Shown here: positions 9,421 to 18,104 of the stretch, in pieces
How the letters are laid out: each line of letters begins with the position of its first letter
How positions within the stretch are numbered: position 1 is the first letter of the stretch
Source of the DNA: Conexibacter sp. SYSU D00693
Lineage (GTDB): Bacteria; Actinomycetota; Thermoleophilia; Solirubrobacterales; Solirubrobacteraceae
DNA: 64,000 nucleotides
Direction: 5' to 3'
Assembly: GCF_017084525.1 (NCBI RefSeq)
Contig: NZ_CP070950.1
Coordinates: 2,790,001-2,854,000 of the forward strand
Program-made: the position numbers and the translations under genes
Notes under the pieces: model-generated
Database searches by the model: none
What the model was told of the DNA's origin: nothing
What the model saw: only the letters and a program-made list of their open reading frames with translations

Positions 9421-9846
9421 ATGCCGTACGCAGACATCCCGAACCACACCAAGACCGAGCACAACATCGCCTGGGCGATCAACGCGGAGCGCCGCCGCCA
9501 CGGCCTGCGCTCGCTGCGCGCCCGGCGCGGCCTGGCGAGGGTCGCCGACGGCCACTCGGCCGACCAGCTGCGCTTCGACCGGATGCAGCACGACGGCTTC
9601 GACGGCAAGACCGTGATGCAGCGCATCCGCTTCGCCGGCGGCTACAAGAACGGCGGCGAGGTCATCGCGTGGGTGCCCGACGGGCTGAGCCACGCGGGCC
9701 GCAAGGTCGTGGCCATGTGGATGGCCTCGCCCGGCCACGCCCAGCAGCTCCTGCGCGGCGACTTCCGCTTCCTCGGCGTCGGCGCGAAGTTCGGGACGCT
9801 CGGCGGCGAGCGCGGCTGGATGATCACGGCGGACTTCGGCGGCTAG
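9421..9846 (+). CDS. CAP/SCP-domain protein
   Basis: 141 aa. HNIAWAINAERRRHGL, GHSADQL, VAMWMASPGHAQQLLRGDFRFLGVGA match the CAP (SCP/PR-1) fold, including the usual W-x-x-SPGH block. No signal peptide precedes the domain from this ATG, although most bacterial CAP proteins are secreted, so either the true start is upstream in another arrangement or this copy is cytoplasmic. Biochemical role unknown. Confidence 0.75.
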   Translation: MPYADIPNHTKTEHNIAWAINAERRRHGLRSLRARRGLARVADGHSADQLRFDRMQHDGFDGKTVMQRIRFAGGYKNGGEVIAWVPDGLSHAGRKVVAMWMASPGHAQQLLRGDFRFLGVGAKFGTLGGERGWMITADFGG

Positions 9847-9857
9847 CCTGCCCGGCC

Positions 9858-11420
9858 ATGCGGCGGCCGTCAGCCCGGAGGGTGCCCGTGTGGGCGCTCG
9901 CCGCGGTCCTGGCCGCCGCGTGGCTGGCGTGGCAGCCGCCGGTCGCCGACCTGGTCGCGCAGCGGTTCCGCGCGCACCTCGTCGACCTCGAGGGACCCGC
10001 GGTCGTCTGGAACGGCTGGTGGTACGCCGGCCACCCCCTGCCGGGCTACTCGATCCTCTTCCCGCTGCTGGGCTGGGCGCTCGGGCCGTCGCTGGCCGGG
10101 GCGCTGAGCGCGGTCGGCTTCGCCGCGGCGGCCGAGCGCGCGGCCCACGCGGTCTTCGCCCCCGCCGCCGCGCGCGTCGCCGCGCTGTGGGCGGCGCTGG
10201 GCTCCGCGACGCTCCTGCTCACCGGGCGGCTGACCTTCGCCCTCGGCGCCGCGCTGGCCACCGCCGCGGTCGCCGCCGCCGCGCGCCACCGGCCACGGAC
10301 CGCGGTCGTCCTCGCCGCCGCGGCCTCGCTCGGCTCACCGGTGGCCGGCGCGTTCCTCGCCATGGGCGCCCTGGCGTGGCTGCTCACGGGGGGCGGGCGG
10401 TCGGCGGTGGCGCTCGGCGTCGCAGCGGTCGCGCCGGCCGGGCTGGTGGCGCTCGCGTTCCCGGAGACGGGGACCTTCCCGTTCACCTTCTGGGCGGCGG
10501 CCCCGGCGATCGCCGGCGCCGTCCTGCTGCTGGCCGTGCTGCCGCGCGAGCGCCGGACGCTCTACGCCGCCGCGGCGCTGTACCTCGTCGTGCTCGTCGG
10601 CGCGGCCGCGGTCCCCAGCGCGCTGGGCGGCAACGCCGCACGCCTGGGCTCGCTCGTCGCGGGACCGGTCGTCGCCGGCGCCCTGTGGCCCCACCGGCGC
10701 GCGCTGGTGCTCGCGCTCGCCGCCCCGCTGCTGTGGTGGCAGTGGGGCTCGGCGGTCGACGACGTCGTCCGGGCGTCGGGGGACCCGCTGGCCGAGGCGT
10801 CGACCTACGCGCCGCTGGTCCGTGCGATCGAGGCCCGCGACGGCCGGCTCGCCGCGTACCGCGTGGAGGTCGCGTTCACCGACGACCACGCCGAGGCCCT
10901 GCACCTCGCGCGCCACGTCCCGCTCGCGCGGGGCTGGCTGCGCCAGGCCGACCGCGCGCACAACGACCTCTTCTACGACGACCGGCCGATCGGCGCCGCG
11001 GAGTACCGCCGCTGGCTCGACGCGCACGCGGTGGCGTTCGTCGTCCTGCCGCTCGGGGCGATCGACTACGCCGGCGCGCGGGAGGCCGACCTCATCCGCT
11101 CTGGCCCGGGGTACCTGCGCGAGGTGTGGCGTGACGCGCACTGGCGGCTCTTCGCCGTGCGCGACCCGGCGCCGGCGGCGACCGGCGCGGTCCGGGCGAC
11201 GGAGCTCGGGGTCGACCACGTGGGGCTGCGCGCCCTCCGCCGCGGCGACGCGCTCGTGCGCGTGCGCTGGTCGCCCTACTGGCGGCTCGCGGGCGTGCCG
11301 GGCTGCGTCGCCGATGCGGGCGGCTGGACGCGCGTGCGCGTCGACCGCCCCGGCCCGGCGCGTCTCGTCATGGCCTGGTCGCCCGGCCGCGTCCGCGCGA
11401 CCTCGCCGCGCTGCGGCTAG
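9858..11420 (+). CDS. Polytopic membrane protein, possible GT-C glycosyltransferase (paralogue 1)
   Basis: 520 aa. About ten hydrophobic helices fill residues 1-300, followed by a 200-residue soluble domain. An early loop has WNGWWYAGHPLPGYS. Such W/Y/H loops after TM1 are seen in polytopic GT-C-like sugar transferases that use polyprenyl-phosphate sugars, but no definitive motif is present. The next gene is a clear paralogue (WDTGWYGGHHLPGYS; REVWRDAHWR near the C-terminus of both). Start ATG 9858 has TAGCCT eight bases upstream, and the TAG is also the previous gene's stop. Confidence 0.7.
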   Translation: MRRPSARRVPVWALAAVLAAAWLAWQPPVADLVAQRFRAHLVDLEGPAVVWNGWWYAGHPLPGYSILFPLLGWALGPSLAGALSAVGFAAAAERAAHAVFAPAAARVAALWAALGSATLLLTGRLTFALGAALATAAVAAAARHRPRTAVVLAAAASLGSPVAGAFLAMGALAWLLTGGGRSAVALGVAAVAPAGLVALAFPETGTFPFTFWAAAPAIAGAVLLLAVLPRERRTLYAAAALYLVVLVGAAAVPSALGGNAARLGSLVAGPVVAGALWPHRRALVLALAAPLLWWQWGSAVDDVVRASGDPLAEASTYAPLVRAIEARDGRLAAYRVEVAFTDDHAEALHLARHVPLARGWLRQADRAHNDLFYDDRPIGAAEYRRWLDAHAVAFVVLPLGAIDYAGAREADLIRSGPGYLREVWRDAHWRLFAVRDPAPAATGAVRATELGVDHVGLRALRRGDALVRVRWSPYWRLAGVPGCVADAGGWTRVRVDRPGPARLVMAWSPGRVRATSPRCG

Positions 11421-11475
11421 CCGGACACGACCTCTTCACCTGCCAAGCCACGCGCCGCCCGTAGCGTCGCGCTGC

Positions 11476-13080
11476 GTGCTGGCCCTCACCGTGCACGCGC
11501 GTCGCCGCGCTGTGCCGGCGTGGGCGCTGGCCGGTGGCTGCGCGCTGCTGTGGCTGGCGCTCGCGCCGCGCACGCCCGACCTCGCCGCACAGGTCTACCG
11601 CACGACGCTCTTCGCCAAGGAGGGCTTCGCCGTCTGGGACACGGGCTGGTACGGCGGCCACCACCTCCCGGGCTACTCGCTGCTCTTCCCCCCGCTGGCC
11701 CACCTCGTCGGGCCGCGGCCGCTCGGGGTGCTCGCCGCCGTCGCGTCGGCCGTCCTCTTCGAGCGCCTCGCCCGCCGCCACTGGGGACCGCGGGCGACGC
11801 TCGGCGTCGCCTGGTTCGCCGCGGCGACGTGCGCGGACCTGCTCATCGGCCGGCTGACCTACGCGCTGGGCGTCGCGGTGGGCCTCGGGGCGCTCGTCGC
11901 ACTGCAGGCCGGGCGCTCGCGCCTGGCGACCCTGCTCGCCGCGGGCGCGTCCGCCGCCAGCCCGGTCGCGGGCCTGTTCGTCGCCCTCGCCGGCGGGACG
12001 CTCGTCGTCGCCTGCCGCGACCGCCGCGGCGCCGCGCTGGCCGCCGCCGCGCTCGGCACCATCCTCGCCCTCGCCGTCGCGTTCCCCGAGGGCGGCCGCC
12101 AGCCGTTCTCGACCGTCGCCCTGCTGCCGACCGTCGGCTTCAGCGTCGCCCTCGCGCTCCTGCTTCCCCCGCAGGAGCGGGTCCTGCGCACGGGCGCCTG
12201 GCTCTACGCGCTGGCGGCCCTCGCGGCGTTCGTCCTGCACACGCCGGTGGGTTCGAACGTGACCCGCCTGGGAGCGACGTTCGCCGGCCCGCTGCTGGCG
12301 TGCACCGCGCTCGGCGTCGCCGCCGCGTCGCCGCGCCGGCGCGCCGCGCTCCTGCTCGTCGCCGTCGGCATGGCGGGCTGGCAGTGGAAGGCCCCCGTGG
12401 TGGAGACCGCCAAGGGCGCGAGCGACCCGAGCGTGCACGCCCGCTACTACACCGGCCTGCGCGCGTTCCTCGCCGAGCGCGAGCGCCAGCTCGGCGGCCC
12501 GCTGCGCGTCGAGGTGCCGTTCACCCGCGGCCACTGGGAGGCGGTGCACCTCGCGCCGCGGTTCTCGCTGGCCCGCGGCTGGGAGACGCAGCTGGACACG
12601 GAGCGCAACGCGCTCTTCTACGCCAAGGGCAGGCGCCTCTCGGCCGGCGCCTACGAGCGCTGGCTGCGCCGCAACGCCGTCGCCGTGGTGGCCCTGCCCG
12701 ATGCACCGCTGGACCCGTCGGCGCGTGCCGAGGCGCAGCTCGTCCGGCGCGGGACGCCGTACCTGCGCGAGGTCTGGCGCGACGCGCACTGGCGGGTCTT
12801 CGCGGTCCGCGGCGCCACGCCGCTGGTGGCCGGACCGGGCCGGCTGCTGGCGCTGGAGCCCGACGCGATGGCGCTGCGTGCGAGCCGGCCGGGGACGCTG
12901 CGGGTGCGCGTGCGCTGGACGCCCTACTGGACCGTCGTGCGCGGCCGCGCCTGCCTCGAGCGCACCCGAGGCGACTGGACCGCGGTCCACGCCCGCGCCG
13001 CCGGGCGCGTCGTCCTGGAGGCGCGGCTGACCGCCGAGGGCCTCGTGCGACGCCGCGGGAGCGCCTGCTCCTCGCGCTAG
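11476..13080 (+). CDS. Polytopic membrane protein, possible GT-C glycosyltransferase (paralogue 2)
   Basis: 534 aa, tandem paralogue of the preceding gene with the same plan: multiple TM helices, then a soluble C-terminal domain with PYLREVWRDAHWRVFAVR. Shared blocks include GYSLLFPPL, the GRLTYALG helix, and VEVPFTRGHWEAVHLA, which matches VEVAFTDDHAEALHLA in paralogue 1. The GTG start is supported by TAGCGT ending eight bases before it. With the PAP2 and CDP-alcohol transferase genes next door, a role in glycolipid or polyprenyl-linked sugar metabolism is plausible but unproven. Confidence 0.7.
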   Translation: MLALTVHARRRAVPAWALAGGCALLWLALAPRTPDLAAQVYRTTLFAKEGFAVWDTGWYGGHHLPGYSLLFPPLAHLVGPRPLGVLAAVASAVLFERLARRHWGPRATLGVAWFAAATCADLLIGRLTYALGVAVGLGALVALQAGRSRLATLLAAGASAASPVAGLFVALAGGTLVVACRDRRGAALAAAALGTILALAVAFPEGGRQPFSTVALLPTVGFSVALALLLPPQERVLRTGAWLYALAALAAFVLHTPVGSNVTRLGATFAGPLLACTALGVAAASPRRRAALLLVAVGMAGWQWKAPVVETAKGASDPSVHARYYTGLRAFLAERERQLGGPLRVEVPFTRGHWEAVHLAPRFSLARGWETQLDTERNALFYAKGRRLSAGAYERWLRRNAVAVVALPDAPLDPSARAEAQLVRRGTPYLREVWRDAHWRVFAVRGATPLVAGPGRLLALEPDAMALRASRPGTLRVRVRWTPYWTVVRGRACLERTRGDWTAVHARAAGRVVLEARLTAEGLVRRRGSACSSR

Positions 13081-13143
13081 ACGCGACACCGCGACGCAGC
13101 TCCGTGGGCGGCTGGCCGCACCTGCCCCCCGTTCACCACCCGG

Positions 13144-13149
13144 TAGCAT
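13144..13149 (+). promoter_or_regulatory. Putative -10 (TAGCAT), leaderless spacing
   Basis: TAGCAT ends seven bases before the GTG at 13157, the geometry expected for a transcript starting at the start codon. Confidence 0.45.
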
Positions 13150-13156
13150 CTCCGCG

Positions 13157-13924
13157 GTGCAGGGGCGACTCACGACAGTGCGGGCGCGGGTGCTGCCGCA
13201 GGGTCCGGTCGACCTGCTGCGCCAGATCGCGCTGCTCGCGGTCGCCTACTACGCCTACCGGCTGACCCGCGGCTACATCGACAACCCGCAGGGCGCGGCG
13301 GTCGCGTTCGAGAACGCGCGCCACCTCATCCGCATCGAGGACTCGCTGGGCCTGTTCGTCGAGCCCTCGCTCCACGAGTTCTTCCGGGACGTCGACCCGC
13401 TGAACTGGTTCGCGAACATGCTGTACATGAACGCCCAGACCACGGTGGTCCTGACGGCGCTCTTCTGGATGTACTGGGTGCACAACGAGCGCTTCTACTT
13501 CGTGCGCAACATGTTCGTGGTCTCGTTCGTGATCGCGCTCGTGGGCTACATGGTCTTCCCGACCGCGCCCCCGCGGTTCTTCGGCGAGTACGGCTTCGAG
13601 GACACCGTCTCGAACTTCGCCGGGGTCGAGCCCAAGGACTCGGTGAACGCGCTCTTCAACCCGTACGCCGCGGTGCCGTCGATGCACTGCGCGTTCGCGC
13701 TGATGATCGGCATCCCGCTCATGCGCCTCTCGCGCCATCGCGTGACGCGCGTGCTGTGGGCGGTCTACCCCGCCGTGATGATGTGGTGCGTCGTGGTCAC
13801 GGCGAACCACTGGTGGCTGGACGCGGCCCTCGGGGCGGCGACCGCGGCCGCGTCGGCCTATGCTGCCGCGTGGCTCGCTCGGGCCCGGCCCGCCGCTTGG
13901 GCGTTCAGCCCGGCGCAGGCCTAG
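13157..13924 (+). CDS. PAP2-family membrane phosphatase (PAP2_3 type, second copy)
   Basis: 255 aa with about six TM segments. YMVFPTAPPRFFGEYGFEDT, NPYAAVPSMHCAFALMIG and VVTANHWWLDAALGA carry the PAP2_3 motifs (both His and the Asp). The family includes inositolphosphotransferases and lipid phosphatases. It lies just before the CDP-alcohol phosphatidyltransferase, a pairing that fits synthesis and remodelling of phosphatidylinositol-type lipids. GTG start chosen from the promoter spacing. Confidence 0.85.
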   Translation: MQGRLTTVRARVLPQGPVDLLRQIALLAVAYYAYRLTRGYIDNPQGAAVAFENARHLIRIEDSLGLFVEPSLHEFFRDVDPLNWFANMLYMNAQTTVVLTALFWMYWVHNERFYFVRNMFVVSFVIALVGYMVFPTAPPRFFGEYGFEDTVSNFAGVEPKDSVNALFNPYAAVPSMHCAFALMIGIPLMRLSRHRVTRVLWAVYPAVMMWCVVVTANHWWLDAALGAATAAASAYAAAWLARARPAAWAFSPAQA

Positions 13925-13946
13925 TCCGCCGGCAGCCCCCACCCGC

Positions 13947-14588
13947 ATGGCCACCTCCCCCTCCCCAGGCAGCGGCCGACGTGCGCCGCTCTCCGGCGCC
14001 GAGCGCCGCGAGCTCTACCGCAACCGGCTCATCGAGTCGCGCCTCACGCCCAACGCGATCTCGCTCACGGGCCTGGCGCTGCACGTCGTCGCCGCCGTCC
14101 TGCTCCTGCAGGAGTGGTGGATCGTCGGCGGCCTCGCGTTCATCGTCGGCTCGGTGTGCGACACGCTCGACGGCCGCTACTCGCGGATGTCGGGCAAGGG
14201 CACGGCCTTCGGCGCCTTCCTGGACTCGACGCTGGACCGCATCGAGGAGTCGATCATCCTCTGCGTCGTCGCCGCGCACTACGCCGACGAGGCCGACCAG
14301 GCGGCGGTGCTGGGCTGCGCGATCGCGATCGCCGGGTCACTGCTGGTCTCCTACACGCGGGCCCGGGCCGAGGCGCTGGGCGTCGAGTGCAAGGTGGGCT
14401 TCGCCAACCGCGCGGTGCGCGTCGTGATCCTCAGCGCGGGCCTGCTGCTCGCCGAGGGCTCGATCATCCCGGACGTCGACGCGCTGGCGCCCGCGGTCTA
14501 CGTGCTGGCGGCGATGAGCGTCGTCACCGTCCTCCAGCGGATCATGCACGTGCGCCGGCAGCTGCTGGCGCCGCCGCCGGCCGCCTGA
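13947..14588 (+). CDS. CDP-alcohol phosphatidyltransferase (PI-phosphate-synthase-like)
   Basis: 213 aa. The family signature D-x2-DG-x2-AR-x8-G-x3-D-x3-D is present as DTLDGRYSR ... GAFLDSTLD, with Ser in place of the usual Ala before Arg. About six TM helices. It transfers a phosphatidyl group from CDP-diacylglycerol to an alcohol (inositol phosphate, glycerol phosphate or similar) at the inner membrane face. The neighbouring PAP2_3 and polytopic proteins favour an inositol-lipid pathway; the acceptor is inferred only. Confidence 0.85.
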   Translation: MATSPSPGSGRRAPLSGAERRELYRNRLIESRLTPNAISLTGLALHVVAAVLLLQEWWIVGGLAFIVGSVCDTLDGRYSRMSGKGTAFGAFLDSTLDRIEESIILCVVAAHYADEADQAAVLGCAIAIAGSLLVSYTRARAEALGVECKVGFANRAVRVVILSAGLLLAEGSIIPDVDALAPAVYVLAAMSVVTVLQRIMHVRRQLLAPPPAA

Positions 14589-14589
14589 G

Positions 14590-14739
14590 CTAGCGCGAGA
14601 CGGCGCGGCGCGACGCCGAAGCGCCCTTGCGGCGCTGGCTGCCGCGACACAGGAGGCTGGCCCGCACGAGCTCCGTCTGGCGCCGGTGGGCGTCGGTCGC
14701 GGACGTGGCCTGGACGACGAGCTGGCGGACGGTGGTCAT
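14590..14739 (-). CDS. Small basic hypothetical protein
   Basis: 49 aa (starts MTTVRQLVVQATSATDAH, ends in an Arg/Ser-rich tail). CAGGAG lies upstream of the ATG, at about 12 bases. It fills most of the 278-base gap between the phosphatidyltransferase and the GT4-PHP gene. No family recognised; it could be spurious. Confidence 0.35.
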   Translation of the reverse strand: MTTVRQLVVQATSATDAHRRQTELVRASLLCRGSQRRKGASASRRAVSR

Positions 14740-14853
14740 GGTGCGATGGTGCTCCTGACGAGGGCCGGACGGGCTGCGGCGCCCACCCCTCTTCGGGTGC
14801 GGGTGCCTCCACCCGGGTGATCGGCGGGCACGGCCCTCCGGTTGAGGCCCGCC

Positions 14854-14859
14854 TAGCAT
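14854..14859 (+). promoter_or_regulatory. Putative -10 (TAGCAT), leaderless spacing
   Basis: TAGCAT ends exactly seven bases before GTG 14867. An ATG at 14858 overlaps the hexamer itself, which argues for GTG 14867 as the real start of the following gene. Confidence 0.5.
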
Positions 14860-14866
14860 GTGCGCT

Positions 14867-16729
14867 GTGGAGGCCCTGTCGATCGCGCACGTCTCCCCGT
14901 TCACCTGGGAGGAGCGCCACGAGGTCGGCACGTACGTGCGCGAGGTCACGGCCCGCCTGGCGGCCCGCGGCCACCAGGTGACGGTCCTCGCCCCGTCGCG
15001 CGACGGCGCGGCGGTCAAGGAGGTCCGCGCCGCGGTCCGGGCCGGGCGCTTCGAGGCGCTCGCCGGGCGGCCGTTCCTGCCGGTGAGCGAGGCGCTCGAG
15101 GTGCCCGTCGCCTCCCGCACGCGCGCAGCGTTGCCCGTCGACGCCGCCCGGACCATCGAGGAGCTGCTCACGGCCCTGCCGCTCGACGTCGTCCACGTGC
15201 ACGAGCCCTTCGCGCCCTCGGTCTCGTCGACCGCGCTGCGCAACTCGCGCGCGCTGACCGTCGGCACGTTCCACGCGCCCGCCGAGCGCCTCGTCGCCAC
15301 CCAGGTGGCCCGCAAGCTCACGAAGCTCGTCTTCGGCCGGCTCGACGCGCGCCACGCCGCCTTCGGCGCCACCGCCCAGCTGCTCGAGCGCTTCTTCGGC
15401 GGCCACTACGCCGTGGTCGGGCCGGGCACCGACGCGCCCGCCTCGCGCCTGCATCCCGACGACGGCCCGCTGCGCCTGGCCTTCGTCGACGGCGAGGAGC
15501 GCGCGGCGCTGCGGACGTTCCTGCGCGCGCTGCGCCGGCTGCCGCGCGAGCTGGACTTCACCGCCACCGTCGTGAGCCCGCGGGGCCCGTCGACCTCCAC
15601 GCCGCTGCGCGCCGACCTGCGCGAGCGCGTGACCTTCGCGGAGGACGGCGAGCAGGAGGCGCTCGAGGGCGCCGACGTCGTCGTCCTGGCCTCCGACGGC
15701 GACCGTCCGGCCCCGGCGCTGCTGCTGCGCGCCCTGGCGGCGGGCGCGGTCCCCGTCGCCTCGCGCCTGCCGGTCTACGAGGAGCTCGCCCAGGACGCCG
15801 GCCTGCTCTTCGAGCCCCGCGACAGCGAGACGCTCGCCGCGCAGCTCGCGCGGCTGGCCGACCCCGACCTGCGCGCCGCGCGGCGCGCCGCCGCCCCGCC
15901 GCCGCGCTCGTGGGACGACGTGTGCGACGACGTCGAGGCCTCCTACGCCGCGCTCGTCGCCCGCCGCCACGACGCCGAGGGCGACGGCCGCCTCTGGCAG
16001 TCGCTCGCGCCCCGGCGGACGATCGACGTCGACCTGCACATGCACACCGACCACAGCCCGGACTGCGCCACGCCGGTCGAGCACCTGCTCGCCACGGCGC
16101 GCGACCAGGGGCTGGGGGCGATCGCGGTGACCGACCACAACGAGGTCTCCGGGGCGTTCGAGGCGCTCGAGAAGGCCGAGGCCTACGGCGTGAAGGTCAT
16201 CGTCGGCGAGGAGGTCAAGACCGCCACGCAGGGCGAGGTCATCGGGCTCTTCCTGCAGGAGAAGATCCCGCGCGGGCTGTCGCTGCGCGAGACGGTCGAC
16301 GCGATCCGCGCCCAGGGCGGCCTGGTCTACGTCCCGCACCCGTTCGACCGCATGCACGCGGTCCCGGACTACGAGCACCTGCAGACGATCCTCGACGACG
16401 TCGACGCGATCGAGGTCTACAACCCGCGCGTGGCGATCGGCTCGTTCAACGAGGAGGCCGAGCGCTTCGCGGCCAAGTACCGGATCGTGCGCGGGGCCGG
16501 GTCGGACTCCCACGTGGCCGCCGGCCTCGGCACGGTGCGGGTGCGCATGCGCGACTTCGACGGGCCCGAGGAGTTCCTCGAGTCCCTGCGCCACGCGGAG
16601 ATCATCACCAAGTCGGGGACGCTGCTCTACGTGCAGGCCCTGAAGTTCCTCGAGACGAAGGCGACCCCGCCCGCGGCCCGGCGCGCCCGGCGCGAGCGGC
16701 GGGTGCGGCGGGCGACCCGCAACGGCTGA
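14867..16729 (+). CDS. GT4-like glycosyltransferase fused to PHP phosphoesterase
   Basis: About 620 aa in two parts. Residues 1-370 resemble a GT-B glycosyltransferase: IAHVSPFTWEERHEVGTYVREV, VVHVHEPFAPS, and an acceptor/donor region ending LPVYEELAQDAGLLFEPRD. Residues 390-600 are a PHP domain: DVDLHMHTDHSPD (HxH), AVTDHNEVSG, VPHPFDRMH, GAGSDSH. PHP domains hydrolyse phosphoesters with a trinuclear metal site. Joining both activities in one polypeptide suggests removal of a phosphate linked to the transferred sugar or its carrier. The stop overlaps the next start (TGATG). Confidence 0.85.
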   Translation: MEALSIAHVSPFTWEERHEVGTYVREVTARLAARGHQVTVLAPSRDGAAVKEVRAAVRAGRFEALAGRPFLPVSEALEVPVASRTRAALPVDAARTIEELLTALPLDVVHVHEPFAPSVSSTALRNSRALTVGTFHAPAERLVATQVARKLTKLVFGRLDARHAAFGATAQLLERFFGGHYAVVGPGTDAPASRLHPDDGPLRLAFVDGEERAALRTFLRALRRLPRELDFTATVVSPRGPSTSTPLRADLRERVTFAEDGEQEALEGADVVVLASDGDRPAPALLLRALAAGAVPVASRLPVYEELAQDAGLLFEPRDSETLAAQLARLADPDLRAARRAAAPPPRSWDDVCDDVEASYAALVARRHDAEGDGRLWQSLAPRRTIDVDLHMHTDHSPDCATPVEHLLATARDQGLGAIAVTDHNEVSGAFEALEKAEAYGVKVIVGEEVKTATQGEVIGLFLQEKIPRGLSLRETVDAIRAQGGLVYVPHPFDRMHAVPDYEHLQTILDDVDAIEVYNPRVAIGSFNEEAERFAAKYRIVRGAGSDSHVAAGLGTVRVRMRDFDGPEEFLESLRHAEIITKSGTLLYVQALKFLETKATPPAARRARRERRVRRATRNG

Positions 16730-17379
16730 TGCAGGCGGAGGGGCGCTCGGAGCGGACGTCGAACCCCTCGTCGGTGCCCGCGACCGACGACGAGATCCGC
16801 GAGAAGTACCTCGAGCGGGCCATCCGTGAGCTCAACGCGCTGACGCGCGAGCTGCAGGAGTGCCGCGCGTGCCCGCGCGGGAGCCTGATGCCGGTGCTCG
16901 GCTCGGGCCACCCCCAGGCCGACGTCTTCCTGCTCAAGCACGCGCCGCAGCCCTCGGAGGTCGAGGAGGGCGTCGCGTTCTACGGCCGGGCGGGGACCGC
17001 GCTCATGAAGTCGCTCAAGCGGCTGGGCATCGACCCGCTCGCGGTCTACGGGACGCTGTGCGCGAAGTGCCCGGTGGGCGACCCGTCGCTGGCCGACGAC
17101 GGGTGCGTGCGCCGCGTGGCCGACGAGCTCGCGATCGTGCAGCCGAAGGTCGTCGTCGTGATGGGCGAGGACGCGCTCGCCGTCCTCAACGACCTCGACG
17201 TCCCGCTCTCGCGCGAGGTCGCCCCGACGCCCGGCGTCATCCAGGGCTTCACGCCGTCGATCGACGCGATCTGGACGCCGGACATCGACGCGTCGCTGGA
17301 CGAGGAGTCGGCCAAGCGGGCGTTCTGGTCGGCCTTCCGGGTGCTCGGCGCGTGGTACGACGAGCTTCCCCCGTACTGA
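16729..17379 (+). CDS. Uracil-DNA-glycosylase-superfamily protein (divergent family 4-like)
   Basis: 216 aa. The Cys pairs CRACPRG and LCAKCPVGDPS match the Fe-S ligands of family 4/5 uracil-DNA glycosylases, and VAFYGRAGTALMKSL matches the GRAG helix. The region that is normally GExPG is KHAPQPSE here, and no HPS-type motif is clear near the C-terminus (VIQGFTPSID instead). So fold assignment is good, but uracil-excision activity is uncertain. It is translationally coupled to the GT4-PHP gene. Confidence 0.7.
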   Translation: MQAEGRSERTSNPSSVPATDDEIREKYLERAIRELNALTRELQECRACPRGSLMPVLGSGHPQADVFLLKHAPQPSEVEEGVAFYGRAGTALMKSLKRLGIDPLAVYGTLCAKCPVGDPSLADDGCVRRVADELAIVQPKVVVVMGEDALAVLNDLDVPLSREVAPTPGVIQGFTPSIDAIWTPDIDASLDEESAKRAFWSAFRVLGAWYDELPPY

Positions 17380-18101
17380 GCGCCCGCGCCGCCGCGCTCC
17401 TGCTGGCCGCGCTGCTCGTCGCCGCGCAGGCCTACGTCCTGCTGGCCGGGGACCTGCCCGACGTCGGCAGCGCGTCGGACACCGCCATGGCGGGCGGTTG
17501 GGGCGGCGTGCTGGCCGTCGTCGTCGGCGTGGCCGCGGTCGCGCCCCTGGGCGACGAGCCGCCGCTGCTCGTCCTCGCCGGCCTCGGGACGCTGCTGCTC
17601 GTCGGGATGCTGGCGGTCGCCGACGCCGGCTCGGGCGCGACCGTGGTCGAGGCCATGGGCTGGGGCGCGGTGGGCGCGCTGTTCGCCATCGCGACCCAGA
17701 CGCCGGCGCTCGTGGTCGCGCTACCGGTCTTCGTCGCCGCGGTGGACCTCGGGTCGGGCCTGGTCGGCGGCGGCGGGCCGTCGGGCCTGCTGCTGACGGG
17801 CGACCCCCAGACGGGCGACGTCCTGTCGCTCACGCTGCCGGGCTGGGACGGGGCGCCGGCGCCCGCGCGCCTGGGGATCACCGACGCGGCCTTCCTCGGC
17901 GTCTTCCTCACCTACGCGCGGCGCTTCGACCTGCGGCCCGTCTTCGTGGCGGCGGCCAGCGCGACGTGGCTGGCCGCGGTCTTCACGCTCGAGCTGCGCG
18001 AGGACGTCGTCGTGCCGACCGTGCCGGTCCTGGCGGGCGTCTTCCTCGGCTGCAACCTGGACCGCCTGCCGCGGGTGGTGCGCGCGGCGCGCACCGCCTG
18101 A
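17352..18101 (+). CDS. Hypothetical polytopic membrane protein
   Basis: 249 aa from GTG 17352, which overlaps the previous gene by 28 bases; the next plausible starts are inside the protein. Six or more hydrophobic stretches (for example ARAAALLLAALLVAAQAYVLL and WGGVLAVVVGVAAVAPL), with a Gly-rich periplasmic-looking loop near residue 145. No family recognised. Likely cotranscribed with the two genes before it. Confidence 0.65.
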   Translation: MVRRASPVLSARAAALLLAALLVAAQAYVLLAGDLPDVGSASDTAMAGGWGGVLAVVVGVAAVAPLGDEPPLLVLAGLGTLLLVGMLAVADAGSGATVVEAMGWGAVGALFAIATQTPALVVALPVFVAAVDLGSGLVGGGGPSGLLLTGDPQTGDVLSLTLPGWDGAPAPARLGITDAAFLGVFLTYARRFDLRPVFVAAASATWLAAVFTLELREDVVVPTVPVLAGVFLGCNLDRLPRVVRAARTA

Positions 18102-18104
18102 GCC

